The position numbers were made by a program, and so were the translations under genes. A stretch of 64,000 bases of DNA, from NCBI RefSeq assembly GCF_004768545.1, contig NZ_CP038634.1:1612001-1676000 (forward strand), read 5' to 3'. The stretch comes from Cupriavidus oxalaticus. GTDB taxonomy: Bacteria; Pseudomonadota; Gammaproteobacteria; Burkholderiales; Burkholderiaceae. Each line of letters opens with the position of its first letter. The first letter of the stretch is position 1. Under the pieces are notes generated by a model. That model was not told the DNA's origin and did not search any database. It worked only from the letters and a program-made list of their open reading frames with translations. Below, one piece after another: positions 1 to 10,225 of the stretch.

Positions 1-2
1 CC

Positions 3-65
3 TCGCGCGCAGGGAAAGTGAAAAAGCTCTCGAAAGACGCAGCCGCCGTGCAGACCAACGCCTGA
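3..65 (+). CDS. C-terminal end of an upstream gene, probably flhC
   Basis: A frame open from the window edge encodes about 20 residues, rich in Lys and Ala, and stops with TGA at 63-65. The tail alone has no diagnostic motif. In Cupriavidus and Ralstonia the flagellar master regulator genes flhD-flhC usually sit directly before motA, so this is most likely the end of FlhC. That is inference from neighbourhood only; the gene lies almost entirely outside the window. Confidence 0.4.
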   Translation, partial: SRAGKVKKLSKDAAAVQTNA

Positions 66-185
66 TCCTGGTTGAGGTCCGTCGGCCGGCAAGCTTGCAG
101 CGCTGGCGGACGGACCACTCCCCGTTCGCCCGTGCGCGGGCCATTGTGCGTGATTGACGCGCGTTTTTTTGACGGGGATCCCATC

Positions 186-1051
186 GTGCTAGTAGTTCTT
201 GGCTATGTCGTCGTGGTTGTCGCGGTGCTTGGCGGTTACGCCATGACCGGCGGCCACATGGGCGCGCTATATCAACCGGCGGAATTCGTCATCATCGGGG
301 GCGCCGCCTTCGGTGCCTTCATCGCCACCAACACCACCAAGGCCATCAAGGCCACCGCCCGCGCCCTGCCGGGCCTGTTCAAGGGCTCCAAGTACAAGAA
401 GGAGCTGTACCTGGACGTCATGTCGCTGCTCTACGTGCTGCTGTCCAAGGCACGACGCGAGGGCATCCTGTTCCTGGAAAAGGAAATCGCGGATCCCGCT
501 TCCAGCAGCGTCTTCAGCCAGTACCCGCGCATCCTGTCGGATCCGGTGGTGAGTGGAATTCCTCACCGACTACCTGCGCATGATGGTCAACGGCAACATG
601 AACGCCTTCGAGATCGAGGCCCTGATGGACCACGAGGATCGAGACCTTCCGCCACGAGGCCGAGATTCCCGCCCATGCGCTGTCGCGCGTCGGCGATGCG
701 CTGCCCGCCTTCGGCATCGTCGCCGCGGTGATGGGCGTGGTGCATGCGCTGGGTTCTGCCGACCTGCCGCCGGCCGAGCTGGGCGCGCTGATCGCGCACG
801 CCATGGTCGGCACCTTCCTGGGCATTCTGCTGGCCTACGGCTTTATCTCGCCGCTGGCCGCGCGCATCGAGCTGCAGGTGTCCGAGAACGTCAAGGTCTA
901 CGAGTGCATCAAGGTGGTGCTGCTCGCCTCCCTGAACGGCTACGCCCCGCTGGTCGCGGTGGAATTCGGCCGCAAGGTGCTGTACTCCACGGTGCGGCCG
1001 TCGTTCCTCGAGCTCGACGACCACGTGCGCGAAGTCAAGAGCCTGAACTGA
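186..1051 (+). pseudogene. motA: motA, flagellar stator protein MotA, with two frameshifts
   Basis: MotA with MotB forms the proton-driven stator in the inner membrane. The reading starts at GTG 186 after a GGGGAT ribosome site, and the N-terminal membrane segment and the LGGYAMTGGH stretch are typical. The frame breaks at about 552, where one extra A lies before the codons for EFLTDYLR, and again at about 637, where one extra G lies before IETFRHEAE. The last part, from GVVHALGSADLPP to the stop at 1051, is in the third frame. Joined, the three parts give a MotA of normal length (about 287 residues). Both changes are +1, so they do not cancel. motB follows after 24 bases. The breaks could be real mutations or assembly errors. 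Confidence 0.85.
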
Positions 1052-1075
1052 GCACGGCAAGGCAGGAGGCACCCC

Positions 1076-2053
1076 ATGAGCAGCGCACATGACATGCGTC
1101 CGATCATCGTCCGCCGGGCGAAATCGCACGCCAGGCCGCACGGCAACCACAGCTGGAAGATCGCCTATGCCGACTTTATGACGGCGATGATGGCGCTGTT
1201 CCTGGTGCTGTGGCTGCTGTCCAGCGCCAACAAGAAGACGCTGGAAGGCATCGCGGAATATTTCCGCATGCCGCTCAAGGTGGCTGTCGTCGGCGGCGAG
1301 AAAAGCAGCCAGTCGCCCAGCGTGATTCCGGGCGGCGGCATGGACGTCATGCGCAAGGACGGCGAGATCATGCGCGCGCGCGACAACGAGCCGAGCGAGG
1401 AGCAGCGCCGCAACGAACTGCAGGAAGGGCAGCGCCTGCGCGCGCTCAAGCAGCGCCTGGAGCAGATCATCGAGAACAACCCGATGCTGCGCCAGTTCCG
1501 TCCGCAGCTGCTGCTCGATATCACCAGCGAAGGCCTGCGCATCCAGATCCTCGATACGCAGAACCGTCCGATGTTCCGCACCGGCAGCGCCGCCGTCGAA
1601 AGCTATATGCGCACCATCCTGCGCGAGATCGGCCCGGTGCTGAACGAGCTGCCGAACAAGGTCAGCCTGTCCGGCCATACCGACGCGGCCAACTATTCCA
1701 ACGGCGAGCGCACCTACAGCAACTGGGAGCTGTCCAGCGACCGCGCTAATGCCTCGCGCCGCGAACTGATCGCGGGCGGCATGCAGGAGGGCAAGGTGCT
1801 GCGCGTGCTGGGCCTGGCCGCGACCATGCCGCTGGACAAGGGCGACCTGCTCGCACCGGTGAACCGCCGCATCAGCATTGTGGTGCTCAACCAGAAGGCG
1901 CAGGCGCGCTTCGAGGCCGAGAACGCCAGCGCCGCCGAGGTTTCGGTGTCGGCGCAGGCCGGCAAGGCGGCGCAGGAGATGCAGGCCGGTTTGGCCGCTG
2001 CCTCCGCGCCGGCGGCAGCGGCCGCCCCGGAAGCGCAGGGCCGCAAGCCATGA
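1076..2053 (+). CDS. motB: Flagellar stator protein MotB
   Basis: MotB is the peptidoglycan-anchored half of the stator. The 325-residue protein starts at ATG 1076 after AGGAGG. Near residues 31-50 it has the single transmembrane segment, preceded by YADFMTAMMA. Asp33 in that motif corresponds to the proton-binding Asp32 of E. coli MotB. The C-terminal OmpA-like peptidoglycan-binding domain includes SGHTDAANYSNGERTYSNWE, about residues 200-220. The end is an Ala-rich tail. It follows the disrupted motA and precedes cheA. Confidence 0.95.
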   Translation: MSSAHDMRPIIVRRAKSHARPHGNHSWKIAYADFMTAMMALFLVLWLLSSANKKTLEGIAEYFRMPLKVAVVGGEKSSQSPSVIPGGGMDVMRKDGEIMRARDNEPSEEQRRNELQEGQRLRALKQRLEQIIENNPMLRQFRPQLLLDITSEGLRIQILDTQNRPMFRTGSAAVESYMRTILREIGPVLNELPNKVSLSGHTDAANYSNGERTYSNWELSSDRANASRRELIAGGMQEGKVLRVLGLAATMPLDKGDLLAPVNRRISIVVLNQKAQARFEAENASAAEVSVSAQAGKAAQEMQAGLAAASAPAAAAAPEAQGRKP

Positions 2054-2127
2054 CACAGCAAACCACCAGTCGCGGCCGCACCAGCGGCGCCCGCGCCTAG
2101 CGCAGTAACCTAGTGAGTCAGGACGCC

Positions 2128-4173
2128 ATGTCTGTCGATATCGATATCACACAGTTTTACCAGACCTTCTTCGAAGAAGCGGAAGAACTGCTCGTGGAAA
2201 TGGAGCAGCTGCTGCTCGGCCTGGACATCGAGTCTCCCGATGCAGAGCATCTGAACGCGATCTTCCGCGCAGCGCATTCGATCAAGGGCGGAGCCGCCAC
2301 CTTCGGCTTCGCGGCGCTGACCGAGACCACCCACATCTTCGAGAACCTGCTGGACCGCACGCGCCGGCGGGAACTGGCGTTGACCAGGACCATCATCGAC
2401 ACCTTTCTGGAAACCAAGGACGTGTTGCAAGACCAGCTCAACGCCTACCGCAACGGCACCGAACCCGATCCGCAAACGCTGGCGCGCATCTGCGCCGTGC
2501 TGCAGCAGCTCGCGCAGGAAGCCGCCGGCGAGGCGGGCGCACCCGCGGCCGCGCCGGCCCCTGCACCCGCTGCCGCACCGGTAGCGACTCCTGTTGCCGG
2601 CGGCGCGCTGAAGATCCGGCTGATCAAGGTCTCGGCCAACGACCAGGCGCTGCTGCGCGAAGAACTCGCCAACCTCGGCGAGATCACCGGGCAGCAGGAG
2701 GTCAACGGCGAACTGGTGGTGTGGCTCAACACCCAGTGCAGCGCCGACGACATCATCGCGGTGTGCTGCTTCGTGATCGACATGGACCAGATCGTGATCG
2801 AGCCCGCGACCGACGCACCGACGCCGGCACCGGCACCGGCACCGGCACCGGCACCGGCACCTGCGGCAGTGCCCGCGCCGGCTCCGGCCGCGGCCGCCCC
2901 GGCAGTGCCTGCTACCGCCGCACGCGAGAAAGAGAAGGAGAAGGAAAAAGCCAGGCCGGCCCCGGCCGCCGCGCACGGCGAAGGCTCGATCCGCGTGCCG
3001 ACCGAGAAGGTCGACCAGATCATCAACCTGGTGGGCGAACTGGTGATCACCCAGTCGATGCTGGCGCAGACCGCGTCGTCGCTCGACCCGGTGCTGTTCG
3101 ACCGCCTGTTTTCCGGCATGGGCCAGCTCGAACGCAACGCGCGCGACCTGCAGGAAGCGGTGATGTCGATCCGCATGATGCCGATGGACTATGTGTTCTC
3201 GCGCTTCCCGCGCCTGGTGCGCGACCTGGCCAGCAAGCTCGGCAAGCAGATCGACCTGGTCACCTTCGGCAAGGCCACCGAGCTCGACAAGAGCCTGATC
3301 GAACGCATCATCGACCCGCTCACGCACCTGGTGCGCAACAGCCTGGACCACGGCATCGAAACGCCCGACAAGCGCGTCGCCGCCGGCAAGGAGCCGACCG
3401 GCCAGCTGGTGCTGTCCGCGCAGCACCACGGCGGCAATATCGTGATCGAAGTGAGCGACGACGGCGGCGGCCTGAACCGCGAGCGCATCCTGGCCAAGGC
3501 GATCCAGAACGGCCTGCCGGTGTCCGAGAACATCAGCGACGAGGAAGTCTGGCAGCTGATCTTCGCACCTGGCTTCTCCACCGCCGAAGTCGTCACCGAC
3601 GTCTCCGGCCGCGGCGTGGGCATGGACGTGGTCAAGCGCAACATCCAGGAGATGGGCGGCCATGTGCAGATCAGCTCGCGCCCGGGCCTGGGCACCACCA
3701 TCCGCATCGTGCTGCCGCTGACGCTTGCGATCCTGGACGGCATGTCGGTCAGGGTCGGCGACGAGACCTTCATCCTGCCGCTGAACTGCGTGATGGAATC
3801 GCTGCAGCCCAAGGCAGAGGACGTGCATACCGCCGCCAACTCTGACCGCGTCATGCACGTGCGCGGCGAATACCTGCCGCTGCTGGAAATGCACCGCGTC
3901 TTCAACGTCGCCGGCGCGCTGCAGGAGCCGACGCAGGGCATCGCCGTGATCCTGCAGGCCGAAGGCAAGCGCTTCGCGCTGCTGGTAGACCAGCTGATCG
4001 GCCAGCACCAGGTGGTGCTGAAGAACCTGGAAACCAACTACCGCAAGGTGCCGTGCATTTCGGCGGCGACCATCCTCGGCGACGGCAGCGTGGCGCTGAT
4101 CGTCGATGTCGGCGCGCTGCAGCGCACCGGCGTGCGCCGGCAGGAGCCGGCGCTGGCCTCGTCGTTGGCCTGA
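2128..4173 (+). CDS. cheA: Chemotaxis histidine kinase CheA
   Basis: CheA autophosphorylates and passes phosphate to CheY and CheB. The 681-residue product begins with an HPt domain carrying the phosphoacceptor His50 in [13 protein letters not shown] CheY/CheB-binding P2-like region follows, then a long Pro/Ala linker coded by a hexamer repeat. Next come the dimerization and HATPase domains ([12 protein letters not shown] as N-box, then EVSDDGGG and GRGVGMDVV), and last a CheW-like domain. I chose ATG 2128 because betaproteobacterial CheA proteins start with a [16 protein letters not shown] sequence; an in-frame GTG at 2113 would add five residues. cheW follows after 35 bases. Confidence 0.95.
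   Translation: MSVDIDITQFYQTFFEEAEELLVEMEQLLLGLDIESPDAEHLNAIFRAAHSIKGGAATFGFAALTETTHIFENLLDRTRRRELALTRTIIDTFLETKDVLQDQLNAYRNGTEPDPQTLARICAVLQQLAQEAAGEAGAPAAAPAPAPAAAPVATPVAGGALKIRLIKVSANDQALLREELANLGEITGQQEVNGELVVWLNTQCSADDIIAVCCFVIDMDQIVIEPATDAPTPAPAPAPAPAPAPAAVPAPAPAAAAPAVPATAAREKEKEKEKARPAPAAAHGEGSIRVPTEKVDQIINLVGELVITQSMLAQTASSLDPVLFDRLFSGMGQLERNARDLQEAVMSIRMMPMDYVFSRFPRLVRDLASKLGKQIDLVTFGKATELDKSLIERIIDPLTHLVRNSLDHGIETPDKRVAAGKEPTGQLVLSAQHHGGNIVIEVSDDGGGLNRERILAKAIQNGLPVSENISDEEVWQLIFAPGFSTAEVVTDVSGRGVGMDVVKRNIQEMGGHVQISSRPGLGTTIRIVLPLTLAILDGMSVRVGDETFILPLNCVMESLQPKAEDVHTAANSDRVMHVRGEYLPLLEMHRVFNVAGALQEPTQGIAVILQAEGKRFALLVDQLIGQHQVVLKNLETNYRKVPCISAATILGDGSVALIVDVGALQRTGVRRQEPALASSLA
2824..2859 (+). 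repeat. Six tandem copies of CCGGCA inside cheA
   Basis: Six perfect head-to-tail copies of CCGGCA encode alternating Pro-Ala in the flexible linker between the P2 and dimerization regions of CheA. The unit is six bases, so gain or loss of copies would change linker length by two residues without a frameshift. Confidence 0.9.
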
Positions 4174-4208
4174 TCCCCCCGACCCACTACAGGAAGAGAA
4201 AACACATC

Positions 4209-4703
4209 ATGGCCGGCATCGGACACATCGATACCCCCGGAAGCGACGCTTCGGGCCAGGAGTTCCTGGTCTTCACGCTGGGCTCGGAGGAATACGGCAT
4301 CGACATCCTCAAGGTGCAAGAGATCCGCAGCTACGAGACCGTCACGCGCATCGCCAGCGCGCCCGAATTCATCAAGGGCGTGACCAACCTGCGCGGCGTG
4401 ATCGTGCCGATCGTCGACCTGCGCCTGAAGTTCCGCCTGGGCAACGTGCGCTACGACCACCAGACGGTGGTCATCATCCTCAACGTGGCCAGCCGCGTGG
4501 TCGGCATCGTGGTCGATGGCGTGTCGGACGTGCTGACGCTGACCGGCGAGGCGATCAAGCCGGCGCCGGAGTTCGGCGTGTCGATCTCGACCGAGCACCT
4601 GACCGGGCTGGGTACCGTCGACGGCCGCATGCTGGTGCTGATCGATATCGAGAAGCTGATGACCAGCCCCGAGATGGCGCTGGTCGAGGCCGAGCTGGCC
4701 TGA
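4209..4703 (+). CDS. cheW: Chemotaxis coupling protein CheW
   Basis: CheW links chemoreceptors to CheA. The 164-residue protein is one CheW domain; typical signatures are [14 protein letters not shown] (about residues 28-41), [15 protein letters not shown] (about 58-72) and a C-terminal stretch ending in [13 protein letters not shown] 4209 follows AGGAAGAG. An upstream in-frame extension to 4053 would overlap cheA and was rejected. It lies between cheA and cheR in the same operon. Confidence 0.95.
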   Translation: MAGIGHIDTPGSDASGQEFLVFTLGSEEYGIDILKVQEIRSYETVTRIASAPEFIKGVTNLRGVIVPIVDLRLKFRLGNVRYDHQTVVIILNVASRVVGIVVDGVSDVLTLTGEAIKPAPEFGVSISTEHLTGLGTVDGRMLVLIDIEKLMTSPEMALVEAELA

Positions 4704-4740
4704 ACCCGGCGCCGCCGCAACCTGAAACGCCACGCCAGCC

Positions 4741-5664
4741 ATGACGCCGTTCCGCACTGCCGCCAGCGCTCCCGCCAGCCTCCAGGGCCTGGCGGGCGCA
4801 GTCGCCGCGCCGGTCGCCAACCCGCGGCGCGACGAGATGCGCGACTTCCTGCTGACCGAGCGCGACTTCGAGAAGATCCGCGCGCTGATCCACAAGCGCG
4901 CGGGGATTTCGCTGGGCAGCCACAAGCGCGAAATGGTCTACAGCCGCCTGGCGCGCCGCCTGCGCACGCTGCAGCTGGCCGACTTTGCCTCGTACCTGGC
5001 GATCCTGGAAGCGGATGACCGCTCGCCCGAGTGGGAGTTCTTTACCAACTCGCTGACGACCAACCTGACTTCGTTCTTCCGCGAATCGCACCATTTCCCG
5101 CTGCTGGCCGAGCACGCGAAGAAAATAGGGCGCCCGTACAGCGTGTGGTGCTCCGCGGCGTCCACCGGCGAGGAACCGTACTCGATCGCCATCACACTGG
5201 CCGAGGCGCTGGGCGACCGCGCCGCCACCGTGCTGGCCACCGACATCGACACGCAGGTGCTGGCCAAGGCCCGCAGCGGTGTGTATTCGGCCGACCAGGT
5301 CGCACGGCTGTCGCCCGAACGGCTCAAGCGCTTCTTCCTGAAGGGCACCGGCCCGCGCGCGGGCTCGGTCAAGGTCAAGCCCGAGCTGGCCGCCACCATC
5401 ACGTTCGATCCGCTCAACCTGCTCGCGCCCGACTGGGGCATCCGCGAGCAGTTCGATGCGATCTTCTGCCGCAACGTGATGATCTATTTCGACAAGCCGA
5501 CGCAGGGCCGCATCCTGGAGCGCTTCGTGCCGCTGCTCAAGCCGCACGGCCTGCTCTTCGCCGGCCATTCGGAGAACTTTTCCTACGTCACGCGCGCATT
5601 CCAGCTGCGCGGGCAGACTGTCTACGAACTGGCGCCCGATGCCGCCAGGGCGGGAAGGGCCTGA
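4741..5664 (+). CDS. cheR: Chemoreceptor glutamate methyltransferase CheR
   Basis: CheR methylates glutamates of chemoreceptors using S-adenosylmethionine. The 307-residue protein has the alpha-helical N-domain ([17 protein letters not shown], about residues 40-56). The methyltransferase domain contains [14 protein letters not shown] (SAM-binding loop), [11 protein letters not shown] and [10 protein letters not shown]. No strong ribosome site precedes ATG 4741; a later ATG at 4837 is a possible alternative start. Its stop overlaps the cheD start as TGATG. Confidence 0.93.
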   Translation: MTPFRTAASAPASLQGLAGAVAAPVANPRRDEMRDFLLTERDFEKIRALIHKRAGISLGSHKREMVYSRLARRLRTLQLADFASYLAILEADDRSPEWEFFTNSLTTNLTSFFRESHHFPLLAEHAKKIGRPYSVWCSAASTGEEPYSIAITLAEALGDRAATVLATDIDTQVLAKARSGVYSADQVARLSPERLKRFFLKGTGPRAGSVKVKPELAATITFDPLNLLAPDWGIREQFDAIFCRNVMIYFDKPTQGRILERFVPLLKPHGLLFAGHSENFSYVTRAFQLRGQTVYELAPDAARAGRA

Positions 5665-6335
5665 TGCGCACGCCCTATCTGCCCGAGGCGCTGGCCACGC
5701 GCACCTACTTCGACCGCGAGTTCGGCAAGCAGGCGGTCAAGCTGCTGCCCAACGAGTACTACGTGACGCGCGAGGACGTGGTGCTGACCACCGTGCTGGG
5801 GTCGTGCGTGGCCGCGTGCATCCGCGACGAGGTCGCCGGCGTCGGCGGCATGAACCACTTCATGCTGCCCGACGACGAAGGTGGCGGCGCTGGCGCCGAC
5901 CGCATGCTGTCGCCATCGATGCGCTACGGCAGCTACGCGCTCGAGGTGCTGATCAACGAGCTGCTCAAGATGGGCGCGCGGCGCGAGCGGCTGGAGGCCA
6001 AGGTCTTCGGCGGCGGTGCGGTGCTGGCCAACATGACCACGCTGAACATCGGCGACCGCAACGCGGATTTCGTGCTGCGCTACCTCAAGGCCGAAGAGAT
6101 CCGTGTGGCGGCGCAGGACCTGCGCGGCCCGCATGCGCGCCGCGTCAGCTATTTCCCGATCGGCGGGCTGGCGCTGGTGCGCCGCCTGACGCGGCAGGAC
6201 GACGAGGTCTCGGTGGCGCGCGACGAACGCGCGCTGGCACGGGCCATCGCCACCTCGGCCAGGACCCCGGCGCGCGCGCCGGAGCGCACCCCCGAACTGT
6301 TTGCGCGGCAGTCTCCCACGCGCCAGCTTCCCTGA
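5664..6335 (+). CDS. cheD: Chemoreceptor glutamine deamidase CheD
   Basis: CheD deamidates glutamines on chemoreceptors. The 223-residue product has the catalytic Cys48 in [12 protein letters not shown] and His65 in [11 protein letters not shown], and the family stretch [11 protein letters not shown]. Start ATG 5664 overlaps the cheR stop by one base (TGATG), so translation is probably coupled. The C-terminal 40 or so residues are an Arg/Ala-rich tail without recognisable domain. Confidence 0.94.
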   Translation: MRTPYLPEALATRTYFDREFGKQAVKLLPNEYYVTREDVVLTTVLGSCVAACIRDEVAGVGGMNHFMLPDDEGGGAGADRMLSPSMRYGSYALEVLINELLKMGARRERLEAKVFGGGAVLANMTTLNIGDRNADFVLRYLKAEEIRVAAQDLRGPHARRVSYFPIGGLALVRRLTRQDDEVSVARDERALARAIATSARTPARAPERTPELFARQSPTRQLP

Positions 6336-6356
6336 CCCAACCGAGCACGAATTCCT

Positions 6357-7430
6357 ATGACTGCCGCCAAGATCAAGGTGCTCTGCGTGGACGATTCCGC
6401 GCTGATCCGCAGCCTGATGACGGAGATCATCAACAGCCAGCCCGACATGGAAGTGGTTGGCACCGCGCCCGACCCGCTGGTGGCGCGCGACCTGATCAAG
6501 CGCCTGAACCCGGACGTGCTGACGCTGGACGTCGAAATGCCGCGCATGGACGGGCTGGATTTCCTTGAGCGCCTGATGCGGCTGCGGCCGATGCCGGTGC
6601 TGATGGTGTCGTCGCTGACCGAGCGCGGCTCGGAAATCACCATGCGCGCGCTGGAACTGGGCGCAGTGGATTTCGTCACCAAGCCCAAGCTCGGTATCCG
6701 CGACGGGCTGATCGAATACACCGACACCATTGCCGACAAGCTGCGTGCCGCATCGCGCGCGCGGGTGCGTGCGGCCGCGCAACCCGCGGCAGGCGTCGCT
6801 GCCCCCGCGCCGATTCTGCGCAGCCCGCTACTGTCGACCGAGAAGCTGATCATCCTGGGCGCCTCCACCGGCGGCACCGAGGCGATCAAGGAATTCCTGA
6901 TGCCGCTGCCGCCCGACAGCCCCGCGGTGATGATCGTGCAGCATATGCCGGCCGGCTTCACGCGCTCGTTCGCGCAGCGCCTGGACGGGCTGTGCCGCGT
7001 CACCGTGAAGGAAGCCGAGCACGGCGAACGCGTGCTGCCGGGCCATGCGTACATCGCGCCGGGCGACTCGCACCTGCGCCTGGCGCGCAGCGGCGCCAAC
7101 TATGTCGCGCACCTGTCGCAGGAAGCGCCGGTCAACCGCCACCGGCCCTCGGTCGACGTGCTGTTCGATTCCGCCGCCGAGCATGGCGGCAAGAACGTGA
7201 TCGGCGTGATCCTGACCGGCATGGGCAAGGACGGCGCGCGCGGCATGCTGCGCATGCGCGAGGCCGGCGCCTATAACCTGGCGCAGGACGAGCACACCTG
7301 CATCGTGTTTGGCATGCCGAAGGAGGCGATCGCCACCGGCGGCGTGCATGAAATCGTGCCCTTGCCGGCGATGACCCAGCGCGTGATGGCGCGCCTGGCC
7401 ACGTACGGCACGCGCGCGCAACGGGTCTAG
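6357..7430 (+). CDS. cheB: Protein-glutamate methylesterase CheB
   Basis: CheB removes receptor methyl groups and is activated by CheA phosphorylation. The 357-residue protein has an N-terminal receiver domain with the acidic pair at residues 12-13 and the phosphoacceptor Asp58 ([12 protein letters not shown]). After a linker comes the methylesterase domain with the catalytic Ser in [11 protein letters not shown], the His in QHMPAGFT and the Asp in [11 protein letters not shown]. It lies 21 bases after cheD; a 68-base gap separates it from cheY. Confidence 0.96.
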   Translation: MTAAKIKVLCVDDSALIRSLMTEIINSQPDMEVVGTAPDPLVARDLIKRLNPDVLTLDVEMPRMDGLDFLERLMRLRPMPVLMVSSLTERGSEITMRALELGAVDFVTKPKLGIRDGLIEYTDTIADKLRAASRARVRAAAQPAAGVAAPAPILRSPLLSTEKLIILGASTGGTEAIKEFLMPLPPDSPAVMIVQHMPAGFTRSFAQRLDGLCRVTVKEAEHGERVLPGHAYIAPGDSHLRLARSGANYVAHLSQEAPVNRHRPSVDVLFDSAAEHGGKNVIGVILTGMGKDGARGMLRMREAGAYNLAQDEHTCIVFGMPKEAIATGGVHEIVPLPAMTQRVMARLATYGTRAQRV

Positions 7431-7498
7431 TCGAGCCGGCAAGCCGACAACAAAGCCGGACCAACAAGCCATAACTGCATTTACCTGGAGCCCTCAAA

Positions 7499-7885
7499 GT
7501 GGACAAGAACATCAAGATCCTGGTCGTGGACGATTTCCCGACCATGCGCCGGATCATCCGCAACCTGCTCAAGGAGCTGGGATTCGTCAACGTCGAGGAA
7601 GCCGAGGACGGCGCCGCCGGCCTGGAGAAGGCCCGGGACGGCAGCTTCCAGTTCGTGATCTCGGACTGGAACATGCCCAACATGGACGGCCTGTCGATGC
7701 TGCAGGCGATCCGCGCCGACGCGAACATCGGCAAGATGCCGGTGCTGATGGTGACGGCCGAGGCCAAGAAGGAAAACATCATCGCCGCGGCCCAGGCCGG
7801 CGCCAACGGCTATGTGGTCAAGCCGTTCACGGCCGCCACGCTGGACGAGAAGATCACCAAGATCTTCGAGAAGCTCGCCGGTTGA
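7499..7885 (+). CDS. cheY: Chemotaxis response regulator CheY
   Basis: CheY-P binds the flagellar switch to change rotation. The 128-residue single receiver domain shows Asp11/Asp12 ([10 protein letters not shown]), phosphoacceptor Asp56 ([11 protein letters not shown]), the Thr in VTAEA and the conserved Lys in YVVKPF. The start is GTG 7499, preceded by a TGGAG site. cheZ follows after 18 bases. Confidence 0.96.
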   Translation: MDKNIKILVVDDFPTMRRIIRNLLKELGFVNVEEAEDGAAGLEKARDGSFQFVISDWNMPNMDGLSMLQAIRADANIGKMPVLMVTAEAKKENIIAAAQAGANGYVVKPFTAATLDEKITKIFEKLAG

Positions 7886-7903
7886 TCAAGAGGAGCCTTT
7901 GCC

Positions 7904-8539
7904 ATGACTCCGACGCTGAGCAACGATTCGGCCGAGCAACTGATCCTGCGCATCGGCAACCTGACGCGGATGCTGCGCGACAATATGCGCGAGCTCGGCC
8001 TGGACAAGGAGATCGAGCGCGCCGCGCAGGCCATTCCCGACGCGCGCGACCGGCTCAACTACATCGCGGCGATGACCGAGCAGGCCGCCGAGCGCACGCT
8101 GAACGCGGTCGAACTGGCGCAGCCGATCCAGTCCGGCATCGAGCAGCAGGCCGAGACCCTGGACAAGCGCTGGGAGGCGTGGTTCGAGAAGCCGGTGGAG
8201 TTGGCCGACGCCCGCTCGCTGGTGCTCGACACGCGCGCCTTCCTGTCCGAGGTGCCGGGCCAGGCCCGCGCCACCAACAGCCACCTGCTCGACATCATGA
8301 TGGCGCAGGACTTCCAGGACCTGACCGGGCAGGTGATCAAGAAGATGATGGACATGATCCGAACGCTGGAGCAGGAACTGCTGCAGGTGCTGATCGACAA
8401 TGTCCCGTCCGAGCGCCGCGTGGAAGCGCAGGCGCCGTCGACGCTGCTCAACGGACCGCAGGTGAATCCGGAGGGCAAGGCCGATGTGGTGTCGGACCAG
8501 TCGCAGGTGGATGATCTGCTGGCTAGTTTGGGCTTCTGA
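7904..8539 (+). CDS. cheZ: CheY-P phosphatase CheZ
   Basis: CheZ speeds dephosphorylation of CheY-P. The 211-residue helical protein carries the catalytic motif AQDFQDLTGQVI, in which Asp139 and Gln143 match E. coli Asp143 and Gln147. It ends in the CheY-binding peptide VDDLLASLGF. ATG 7904 follows AGGAG. It is the last gene of the chemotaxis operon; the next genes are on the other strand. Confidence 0.95.
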   Translation: MTPTLSNDSAEQLILRIGNLTRMLRDNMRELGLDKEIERAAQAIPDARDRLNYIAAMTEQAAERTLNAVELAQPIQSGIEQQAETLDKRWEAWFEKPVELADARSLVLDTRAFLSEVPGQARATNSHLLDIMMAQDFQDLTGQVIKKMMDMIRTLEQELLQVLIDNVPSERRVEAQAPSTLLNGPQVNPEGKADVVSDQSQVDDLLASLGF

Positions 8540-8714
8540 CGTTTCGTTTGGGCGCGCCTTTAAGAGTTTGCCCATACCCGCGCTTGCTGCCCCAGTTCCC
8601 GTTGGGTTCGTCGTTGCGCCGTGGCGACCGGGTTTAGCAGCCTGAGTGAGAAAGTTGGCCGACCGCCTTCTGGCGGTATCCTTACATCCGCCGTGTCTGC
8701 GCACGCCTCTTCCA

Positions 8715-8830
8715 TGCGCGGGCCATGGCGGGGGAGCCCTCGGGCTCGCCGGCTCCTCCTCACCGGTCTGCTAACCCTGCCTTGCGCCTGCCCACCCCGA
8801 TTAGCAGCGGGGTAGCGGGACTCAACCTGT
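8715..8830 (+). ncRNA. Structured RNA candidate resembling phage C4 antisense RNA
   Basis: The stretch 8540-8992 has no credible gene but holds several inverted repeats. At 8662-8677 ACCGCC pairs with GGCGGT across TTCT. At 8734-8747 GAGCC pairs with GGCTC across four bases. At 8768-8774 CTGCTAA pairs exactly with TTAGCAG at 8801-8807. The order of an AGCCC/GGGCT hairpin, then CCGGTCTGCTAACC, then a GCCCACC-type segment recalls the C4 antisense RNA / P4 immunity-RNA class found in phage remnants. The class and the strand are inferred from memory; only the repeats are seen. Confidence 0.4.
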
Positions 8831-8992
8831 AGGTCGGTGCTGTTTGGGGCCCCGAACGAATGCCCGCGGTGCCAACCTTCCTTTCTTGCCGATCAGTACG
8901 AGAACTCCCGCGGCTTTATGGTTCCTCTGAGGGAAGTCAAAGGCCTTGGCGCCCTCTTCTGATGTGCCAACCCGCACCGACCGACACATCAC

Positions 8993-9382
8993 TCACGGCG
9001 CCGGCGATGCCAGCGGCTTCCCTTTCTCGACCACGTACACGCCCACCACCCGCGCCGCCGTGCCACCATTGTTGTGGGCGTCATGCACCACGCCGGCCGG
9101 CACCACGAACGACTCTCCGGCCTTAATGGTGCGCGGCGACTGGCCGTCGATCAGGAGTTGCACCTCGCCGTCCATGACGTAGCTGATCTCGTCTCCAGGA
9201 TGCGTATGCCGCCCCGCATAGGTGCCTGGCGCCACCTCCACGCGCGCGACCACGGCTTCGCGACCCGGTACGGATACATCGGCCCGGCCGACCACGGTGC
9301 GAGTCAGTCCCGAACCCTGCGCCAGCGCGCTACCTGTCATCAGCGCCACGATGCTCAAAATGACCAGATTCTTGTAGTGCAT
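8993..9382 (-). CDS. Secreted cupin-domain protein
   Basis: A 129-residue protein with an N-terminal signal peptide (hydrophobic segment ending in GSALAQ, about residues 6-22), then a single cupin barrel. Metal-ligand motifs of the cupin type are seen in GRHTHPGDEISYVMDG (two His and a Glu) and in the second half VPAGVVHDAHNNG. Its substrate is unknown. It is the leftmost gene of the minus-strand block between cheZ and flhB; the PEBP gene lies 88 bases upstream. Confidence 0.8.
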   Translation of the reverse strand: MHYKNLVILSIVALMTGSALAQGSGLTRTVVGRADVSVPGREAVVARVEVAPGTYAGRHTHPGDEISYVMDGEVQLLIDGQSPRTIKAGESFVVPAGVVHDAHNNGGTAARVVGVYVVEKGKPLASPAP

Positions 9383-9470
9383 GATTTCTCCTCGAAATTA
9401 TTTATCTTTTCCAGAGATGACTGCCCCGTCTGGTCCCCGCCGACATTCATGCTGGCAGGCTGTTACTACG

Positions 9471-10037
9471 TCAGCGCCCCTGCTTCTGGTAGGTCCCGAT
9501 CAGTTCGGCATGGGCCAGTATGTGCCCCCGCATCGCCTGTTCCAGCGCCGCCTTGTCGGGCTTGCCGAGATCCGGCAGCACGACGTCCAGGGCATATAGC
9601 TTGTGGAAATACCGGTGCCGGCCAATTGGAGGACACGGCCCGCCGTAATCGGCACGGTGCCAGTCGTTCAAACCTTCGCGAGCGCCCGGCGGCAAGCTAT
9701 GCCGGCTCATGCCCTGCGCAAGCGAGCCGGCCTTCGGCGGCAGGTTGTACACGACCCAATGGACCCATGTCATTTGCGGTGACGCCGGGTCCGGGGCATC
9801 CGGGTCGTCGACAATCAGGACCAGGCTGGCAGTGGAGGGTGGCAACCCAGACCAAGCCAGTGGCGGTGACACATCGGTGCCTTCGCACGTGTGCACGGTG
9901 GGGATCTCCCCGCCTTGGGCAAACGCGGGGGATGTCAGTATGAGCGGCATCGATGGCCTCTGCTGGGCAAGTAGCGTTGGTCCGAACAGCATGGCCGCTA
10001 AGGCCAGCCACCTCGGTAGAAGTGCCAATCGCACCAT
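9471..10037 (-). CDS. YbhB/YbcL-family PEBP-like protein
   Basis: A 188-residue protein of the phosphatidylethanolamine-binding / Raf kinase inhibitor-like family. The N-terminus looks like a signal peptide (about residues 1-25, ending in LLAQQ). Family motifs are LVLIVDDPDAPDPASP (about residues 72-87), WVHWVVYNLP and YGGPCPPIGRHRYFHKLYAL. The bacterial role is not established. It sits between the cupin gene and acdS on the same strand. Confidence 0.85.
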   Translation of the reverse strand: MVRLALLPRWLALAAMLFGPTLLAQQRPSMPLILTSPAFAQGGEIPTVHTCEGTDVSPPLAWSGLPPSTASLVLIVDDPDAPDPASPQMTWVHWVVYNLPPKAGSLAQGMSRHSLPPGAREGLNDWHRADYGGPCPPIGRHRYFHKLYALDVVLPDLGKPDKAALEQAMRGHILAHAELIGTYQKQGR

Positions 10038-10225
10038 ATCTGCCTCCGCCGGCGCATGACGGCTGTTCCAACTTAGCCCGGATTCAATCCCTGTACAAGG
10101 GACCGTGCAGCTTTCCGAAGCCGGCGGCTGACATTCGCGCGCGGATTCCCCTGTCTTGGGACATCTGATACGTGCAGGCCTGGCAAGCGCTTGCTATCAG
10201 ACTCACACGATCTTGTGCAAGCCGA

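Noticed and set aside
587..2056. Minus-strand open frame of 489 codons
   Set aside because: It lies opposite motA and motB; its His/Gly/Arg-rich product has no motif and comes from GC-rich codon bias of the real genes.
2113..2127. GTG start for cheA five codons upstream
   Set aside because: CheA homologues begin at the [10 protein letters not shown] position, and the GTG has no better ribosome site.
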